A stretch of DNA of 64,000 nucleotides, from contig DNFT01000032.1 in the NCBI GenBank assembly GCA_003486385.1, positions 56,961 through 120,960 on the forward strand, given 5' to 3'. Positions within the stretch are counted from its first letter, which is position 1. Each line of letters starts with the position of its first letter. The stretch comes from Eubacterium sp. Lineage in GTDB: Bacteria > Bacillota > Clostridia > Lachnospirales > Lachnospiraceae. This document shows, piece after piece, positions 59,453 through 64,000 of this stretch. The notes below the pieces were generated by a model. It had not been told where the DNA came from, made no database searches, and saw nothing but the letters and a program-made list of their open reading frames with translations. A program made the position numbers and the translations under genes.

Positions 59453-60706
59453 TTATTTAATTATCTCTGTAATCTTAATTCCGAAGCTCTCCTCGATTAC
59501 CACAACCTCACCCTTGGCAACATACTTACCGTTTACGAGTACATCCACAGGCTCACCCGCAATCTTGTTAAGTTCAACGATTGTGCCCGGTGCAAAATCA
59601 AGAATCTCCTTAATTGACTTCTTCGTACGTCCAAGCTCGACTGTAACTTCAAGCGGAACATCCATAATAAGTCCAATGTTTTCCGGCTGGCTTCCTGCTG
59701 AAACATTTCCGGTGAATGGCTGGAAGGATGCCGGCTGTACATTAGGCATAGACTGTGGCTGGTATCCGCCCATAACCTGTGGCTGTGGATATGGCATTGC
59801 CGGCTGCATATATCCGCCCATCGGCTGTGCGTATGGATTCATTCCCGGCTGTGCATACGGATTAGCCATATCCTGTGGAGCATACTGTGGTGCTCCGGCA
59901 GGAGCCTGACCCATCGGCTGTGGTGTTGGTGCCTGTGTTGGTGCCGGCTGAGCCGGTGAGGACTGCTCTGTTGACGCTGCGGTGCTTGTGGACTCTGAAT
60001 CACTATGCATTCCAAAAATTTCATAGAGGGACTTTGCAAATTCAAATGGATACAACTGCATAATCTCACTATCTATCAAGTCTCCAATAAGCATTTTAAA
60101 GGAAACCTTTACAAACTTTGTTTTCAGAAATTCAGGAAGCCTGCCTGTACTCATGCTCTCATTAAGATCCACAACCTCTGCAATAGGCGGGCTGATATCA
60201 ATCTTCTTATTGAGCATTGATGACATGGAAGTAGATGCACTTCCCATCATCTGATTCATAGCCTCTCCGATAGCACTGAGATGTAATTCTGTTATCGGTT
60301 CATCAGACGCTACACCCGGACCACCCATCATAAGATCCGTTATAATCTTAACATCATTTTCCTTAAGTACGAGAACATTATTGCCGTCAAGACCTTCAAC
60401 ATACTTTATCTGAAGAAAAACGCAAGGTCTGTCATAGGAATCCGCCAACTCATCCCAGCTTACATACGATACATTAGGCGTAGTAATTGTTACAGTCTGG
60501 TTAAGCAGCATTCCAAGTGTTGTTGCCGCGGAACCCATACTGATATTAGAAATCTCTCCAATGGCATCCTTCTGTTCTTCTGTAAGAAACTGCTCATCGT
60601 CCGACGCTGCTGCTGAATCCGCTGCCGAAGAACTATCTCCGCTGCCCTTATCAGCTCCGGCCAATAATGCATTGATTTCTTCTTGTGATAACATTCCTCC
60701 GTCCAT
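59453..60706 (-). CDS. fliY: Flagellar switch and CheY-P phosphatase FliY
   Basis: Protein of 417 residues that replaces FliN. The N-terminal LSQEEINALLAG is the CheY-P-docking motif shared with FliM. Two CheC-like active-site helices follow (EEQKDAIGEISNISMGSAAT and LSAIGEAMNQMMGSASTSM). A Pro/Gln/Met/Tyr-rich linker of about 90 residues leads to the FliN (SpoA) domain from about residue 335 (MDVPLEVTVELGRTKKSIKE). The ribosome site GAGGAG overlaps the end of fliM. Confidence 0.94.
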   Translation of the reverse strand: MDGGMLSQEEINALLAGADKGSGDSSSAADSAAASDDEQFLTEEQKDAIGEISNISMGSAATTLGMLLNQTVTITTPNVSYVSWDELADSYDRPCVFLQIKYVEGLDGNNVLVLKENDVKIITDLMMGGPGVASDEPITELHLSAIGEAMNQMMGSASTSMSSMLNKKIDISPPIAEVVDLNESMSTGRLPEFLKTKFVKVSFKMLIGDLIDSEIMQLYPFEFAKSLYEIFGMHSDSESTSTAASTEQSSPAQPAPTQAPTPQPMGQAPAGAPQYAPQDMANPYAQPGMNPYAQPMGGYMQPAMPYPQPQVMGGYQPQSMPNVQPASFQPFTGNVSAGSQPENIGLIMDVPLEVTVELGRTKKSIKEILDFAPGTIVELNKIAGEPVDVLVNGKYVAKGEVVVIEESFGIKITEIIK

Positions 60707-60710
60707 TGTT

Positions 60711-61691
60711 TCACTCCTCTTCTTTCAGTATTTGCGTAATTCGAACCGCATAATTATCATTGGTTGAACCGGGCATAGCCGCAAACTTCTTTATATTGCC
60801 CACATAAATATCCAGCTCTTCATCTACGCCTCTATCCAGCTTAATTACATCGCCGATATGTAGATTGATGAAATCATTAACTGATATCACACTGTTTCCA
60901 AGGACGGCCTTAATAGGTATCTGCGCCTTGGATATAAGACTCTCAATAGCCTCGTTATATGATTTATTATCCTTATCCTGCATGGTAGAAAACCAATATT
61001 TAGTATTAAGCTTATCCATCACCGGTTCAAGGACTCCAAATGGAAGACATATATTCATTAAGCCCTCCACCTCACCTATTTTAACATTAATTGTGACAAT
61101 TGCAATAGTTTCACTAGGTGAAATAATCTGTGCAAACTGTGAATTGGTCTCAATTCTTTCAAGTCTCGGTGAAATACTTACAACATTCTGCCAAGGCTCT
61201 CTTAAAAGATTTACACAAATTGTAAAGATACGTTCAAGAATTACCAGTTCAATCTCTGAGTAATCCCTTATCTTATCCAGAGGTTCTCCCTCTCCGCCTA
61301 ACAAACGGTCAATCATTGCGTATGCGAGGTTTCCCGATATCTCCATGACCATAGTACCTTCTAGCGGTTCCATGCTTATTACGCCTAAAAGAACCGGATT
61401 AGAAAGGGCATTGGAGAACTCCGAATATATTACCGATTCGGAATTGACAACCTCAACCTGTACTGCCTTTCGCAAATATGCAGGAAGATTAGTTGACAGC
61501 AATCGACCATAATGTTCAAAAATTATCTCCAGGGTTCTGAGATGTTCCTTGGAGAACTTAGTAGGTCGTGCGAAATCATAATTCTTGACCTGTTTTTCGT
61601 CCTTATCCTTCATCTCATCTACGTCAAGCTCTCCGTTTTTGAGGGCGTTCAGCAGATTATCTATCTCGCTCTGCGACAGGACTTCGCTCAT
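60711..61691 (-). CDS. fliM: Flagellar motor switch protein FliM
   Basis: Protein of 326 residues from the ATG at 61691 (AGGTGG upstream; a GTG at 61700 is possible). The N-terminal LSQSEIDNLLNAL binds CheY-P. The central domain contains YDFARPTKFSKEHLRTLEII and MIDRLLGGEGEP, and the C-terminal SpoA-type domain INLHIGDVIKLDRGVDEELD ends it. It lies between fliL and fliY. Confidence 0.96.
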   Translation of the reverse strand: MSEVLSQSEIDNLLNALKNGELDVDEMKDKDEKQVKNYDFARPTKFSKEHLRTLEIIFEHYGRLLSTNLPAYLRKAVQVEVVNSESVIYSEFSNALSNPVLLGVISMEPLEGTMVMEISGNLAYAMIDRLLGGEGEPLDKIRDYSEIELVILERIFTICVNLLREPWQNVVSISPRLERIETNSQFAQIISPSETIAIVTINVKIGEVEGLMNICLPFGVLEPVMDKLNTKYWFSTMQDKDNKSYNEAIESLISKAQIPIKAVLGNSVISVNDFINLHIGDVIKLDRGVDEELDIYVGNIKKFAAMPGSTNDNYAVRITQILKEEE

Positions 61692-61721
61692 TAAAGCCAC
61701 CTGCCTTTCTCTTAGAATACA

Positions 61722-62243
61722 TTACTGGGTAATAAAGCTTGTAAAGCTTACATCATAAATAAATGTAGAATCAAAAAGCTGCTGCAGTCTTCCAAGCACC
61801 TCTTTGCGGATTTCCTCTTTATTGGAATTAGCCTGAGACATTGTATACTGTGAAACAACATCAATAATAGTACTGTCAATCTGGCTCATAGCTGAGCTTA
61901 TGGTGTCATGCTTAGCCTTATAATCTGCATGTGACTTGTTAAGTATAATGCTCACGCCGACAACAATAACATGTGCCTTTCCGTCATCGCCTGTCTTAAG
62001 ATTGAGCGATGTTGTTGACTCGCCATTGAACGTGACAGCAACCTCTTCAAGATTTTTGATGTCGACTGTTTCCGGTTCATCAGAAGAACCGCTTACATCC
62101 AGATCAACAATCTCGCATATTCTGTTCACAAGCTTTCCCGTCTTACTGATTGCAGGCATACATGTGAATATCAGCAGGGCTGACAATATCAGATTCACCA
62201 CAACCAATGTAAGTGTAATGATTTGTAAAAGACTCTTTTTCAC
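61722..62243 (-). CDS. fliL: Flagellar basal-body protein FliL
   Basis: Protein of 173 residues with one N-terminal membrane helix (LLQIITLTLVVVNLILSALL) and an extracytoplasmic stator-associated domain. The C-terminal VLGRLQQLFDSTFIYDVSFT is a typical FliL ending (hydrophobic -V-x-F/Y-TxFIxQ). GTG start behind AGGAGG. It lies between motB and fliM. Confidence 0.88.
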   Translation of the reverse strand: MKKSLLQIITLTLVVVNLILSALLIFTCMPAISKTGKLVNRICEIVDLDVSGSSDEPETVDIKNLEEVAVTFNGESTTSLNLKTGDDGKAHVIVVGVSIILNKSHADYKAKHDTISSAMSQIDSTIIDVVSQYTMSQANSNKEEIRKEVLGRLQQLFDSTFIYDVSFTSFITQ

Positions 62244-62262
62244 TTATTTTTCCTCCTGTATA

Positions 62263-63069
62263 TTATTCGCTATAACTGCTATAACTATTGTATATTCTTA
62301 TTTCAACTCTTCTGTTCTGGGCTCTTCCCTCAGCTGTTGAATTATCCGCAATAGGCTTATATTCCCCAAAACCCGAGTGCATTAGATTATTTGGCGAAAG
62401 ACCACAATCATTCACCAGATATTCATATACCGAAAGTGCTCTGTATGTTGACAGCACGGCATTACTGGTAAATAATGGGTCACCTATTATCGGTACATTA
62501 TCCGTATGTCCTAAAATCTGTATGGTATTGTCCTGATACTGTGCAAGAATCTGTGCAACCTGCTTTAGCAGTTCCTTTGCCTCTGGCTTTAAATCCGCTC
62601 TCGCAGAATCGAAGAGCAATGAACCCTTGAGTGTCAGCTGAACATAATGCGTCGTTGTCTGTACCTCTACCGAGGAAGAGATTTTATCTGCTGCAAGCTC
62701 CCTCTCGATATTCTCAGACATCTTCGTCGATTCTTTTAGCTCTTCCTTATCAAGCTCAAGCTTGGCATATGTAATCTTGTCCGACTCACCATCCTCGTTC
62801 TTTCCAAGCTCAGAATAATAATCACCAAGCTCGGTAAGCTGGCTGGCACCGCTTGCAATAAGGATACCCTCACCTATTCCTGTCTGTCCGCCCTTTAAAA
62901 TTGAAAAGCTCTCAGACATCGACTGCGCAATCTTCTGAAACTTCTCGGCATCAACCGTTGATGAAGCAAACAGAAGGACAAAGAAACACAGAAGAAGATT
63001 CATAAGATCCGAGAACGTATCCTTCCAGCCATCGGTTTTTACGGGAGCTTCGTCTTTCTTTTTTGCCAT
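62263..63069 (-). CDS. motB: Stator protein MotB
   Basis: Protein of 268 residues. The single membrane helix carries the proton- or sodium-pathway Asp in WKDTFSDLMNLLLCFFVLLF. A plug and linker region follows, then an OmpA-type peptidoglycan-binding domain (LFDSARADLKPEAKELLKQV, IQILGHTDNVPI, then RAQNRRVEIRIY). The ATG shares one base with the motA stop codon. No clear motif decides between proton and sodium coupling. Confidence 0.95.
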   Translation of the reverse strand: MAKKKDEAPVKTDGWKDTFSDLMNLLLCFFVLLFASSTVDAEKFQKIAQSMSESFSILKGGQTGIGEGILIASGASQLTELGDYYSELGKNEDGESDKITYAKLELDKEELKESTKMSENIERELAADKISSSVEVQTTTHYVQLTLKGSLLFDSARADLKPEAKELLKQVAQILAQYQDNTIQILGHTDNVPIIGDPLFTSNAVLSTYRALSVYEYLVNDCGLSPNNLMHSGFGEYKPIADNSTAEGRAQNRRVEIRIYNSYSSYSE

Positions 63070-63872
63070 TAAGCCTCACCTGCCTGTCCGCCTTCCTCAT
63101 CAGTGCCGAACTTACTTCTCTCAGCCGGTGAAAGAAAGGATTTTAATTTTTCCTCGATAACTCTTGGATTCTCGCCTGCCTGAATAGATAACAGACCTTC
63201 TATCATAACCTCCTTAAGAGTTACCTCTATCTCATTATTGGCACGCAGCTTGATTGCAACCGGTGTAGAAAGCCAGTTAGCAAGCAGTGAACCATAAAAT
63301 GTTGTGATAAGGGCTATTGCCATCGCAGGTCCAATCGAAGATGGGTCAGCCATGTTCTGAAGCATCTTGATGAGTCCGATAAGTGTACCAATCATTCCCC
63401 AGGCAGGACCCATGCCCGCTAAGTTCTCCCAGAAGCCATATACCTTCTTATGCCTCGCTTCAAGATTGCCTAACTCCGTCTCAAGAATGGCACGAACCAG
63501 ATCCGGCTCTGTTCCATCAACTATAAGCAGCACTCCCTTTTTGAGGAAATCATCATCAAGACTCTCCGCTGCCTCCTCAAGTGCAAGAAGACCTTCCTTT
63601 CTTGCCAGATTGGAAAGCTCGATAATCTTCTTAATCGTCTCTCCGTTGTCAACCTTCTTATCCTTTATGGCTATTCCGAATCCCTTAAGTCCTCTTACAA
63701 AATCCGGAAACTTGTTCATGGTCAGGCACGCTCCGAAAGATCCTCCGATAGTAATTGCGATAGAACCCGGATCAATGAAACTACCTATAACACCAAAACC
63801 GTCACCTGAAATAATTCCATAAATTGTGAATCCAAAACATAAAACCAAACCTATTATTGTAGCTAAATCCAC
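63069..63872 (-). CDS. motA: Stator protein MotA
   Basis: Protein of 267 residues from a GTG at 63872, which gives the usual clostridial beginning MDLATIIGLVLCFG and has AGGTGA five bases upstream. A GTG at 63881 is the alternative. Four membrane helices, the cytoplasmic loop with RKEGLLALEEAAESLDDDF, and MGPAWGMIGTLIGLIKMLQN with the conserved Pro and Gly are present. It is the first complete gene of the operon in the window. Confidence 0.95.
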   Translation of the reverse strand: MDLATIIGLVLCFGFTIYGIISGDGFGVIGSFIDPGSIAITIGGSFGACLTMNKFPDFVRGLKGFGIAIKDKKVDNGETIKKIIELSNLARKEGLLALEEAAESLDDDFLKKGVLLIVDGTEPDLVRAILETELGNLEARHKKVYGFWENLAGMGPAWGMIGTLIGLIKMLQNMADPSSIGPAMAIALITTFYGSLLANWLSTPVAIKLRANNEIEVTLKEVMIEGLLSIQAGENPRVIEEKLKSFLSPAERSKFGTDEEGGQAGEA

Positions 63873-63905
63873 TTTGCTCACCTACCAGTCATCATTATTT
63901 GTATA

Positions 63906-64000
63906 TCAAACTTCTTCCAAAGTCTCTCTTTCGATATAAATTTTTCTCTTATAAGATAATACTAAATTTTTTATTTGTTGTCTACTTTCTTTTACAATTA
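63906..64000 (-). CDS. flbD: FlbD family protein, partial (C-terminal 30 residues)
   Basis: The minus strand at the window edge reads IVKESRQQIKNLVLSYKRKI followed by YIERETLEEV and a TGA at 63908-63906. This is the end of FlbD, a small flagellar-operon protein (about 60-70 residues) that usually ends with VKES followed by a basic helix. Its position directly before motA is the usual one. The first half is outside the window. Confidence 0.75.
   Translation of the reverse strand, partial: IVKESRQQIKNLVLSYKRKIYIERETLEEV

Noticed and set aside
1..64000. CRISPR array, rRNA, tRNA, prophage or insertion sequence
   Set aside because: No spaced direct repeats, no cas, integrase or transposase proteins and no tRNA-like cloverleaf were seen in the gaps, which are almost all under 420 bp.

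Overview
The window comes from a low-to-moderate GC, anaerobic, endospore-lineage and motile member of the Clostridia. The family is most likely Lachnospiraceae (Roseburia, Agathobacter or Lachnospira type); this is inferred from gene content and order, not from a database comparison. Supporting signs are a spoIIIA operon, a clostridial fla/che operon with FliY, CheC, CheD and FlhF/FlhG, oxygen-sensitive enzymes (glycyl-radical protein and activase, NfnAB) and a hexuronate pathway typical of pectin-using gut bacteria. Most genes lie on the minus strand.

Layout. 1-4360: spoIIIAA to spoIIIAG (minus; AG is cut by the window edge). 4478-5537: a divergent DUF368/PopT polyprenyl-phosphate transporter with a near-consensus promoter and a terminator. 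5629-10803: accessory stretch with an Lsa-type ABC-F protein and a 270-nt attenuator-like leader, a GNAT remnant, a YjjI-type glycyl-radical enzyme with its activase, a decayed MntA/HEPN toxin-antitoxin locus, and two copies of a GGGACAGG palindrome placed right after stop codons. 10806-21954: rlmH, a zinc-ribbon membrane protein, a LysR regulator, an M42 aminopeptidase, a receptor-like GGDEF/EAL protein, nfnAB, and a zinc-ribbon/TPR surface protein. 21969-26021: a 1350-residue surface protein with about ten Big_2 repeats. 26134-33225: hexuronate module, with uxaB-uxaA-eda facing away from a LacI-family regulator and uxaC, and paired promoters and operators between them. 33256-39047: HD-GYP protein, S1-domain protein, a PurF paralogue lacking its nucleophile cysteine, a cytidylate-kinase-like protein and an orphan. 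39068-40903: rpsB-tsf. 41123-64000: a 23-kb fla/che operon, from the tail of flbD through motAB, fliLMY, cheY, fliOPQR, flhBAFG, a PilZ protein, cheBAWCD and fliA to fapA and small membrane proteins.

How it fits together. UxaC isomerises galacturonate (or glucuronate) to the keto form, UxaB reduces tagaturonate to altronate, UxaA dehydrates altronate to 2-keto-3-deoxygluconate, and Eda cleaves the phosphorylated product; the KDG kinase is not in this window. The flagellar operon supplies export apparatus, switch, stator and most of the chemotaxis core (no cheR seen). The PilZ protein links it to cyclic-di-GMP, for which the window also encodes two predicted hydrolases. No rRNA, tRNA, CRISPR array, prophage or intact insertion sequence was seen. 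The most notable items are the Cys-less PurF paralogue, the KDPG aldolase-VOC fusion, the YjjI/YjjW system of unknown substrate, the ABC-F leader, and the operator architecture of the hexuronate regulon. I did not find a clearly new multi-gene defence or mobile system.
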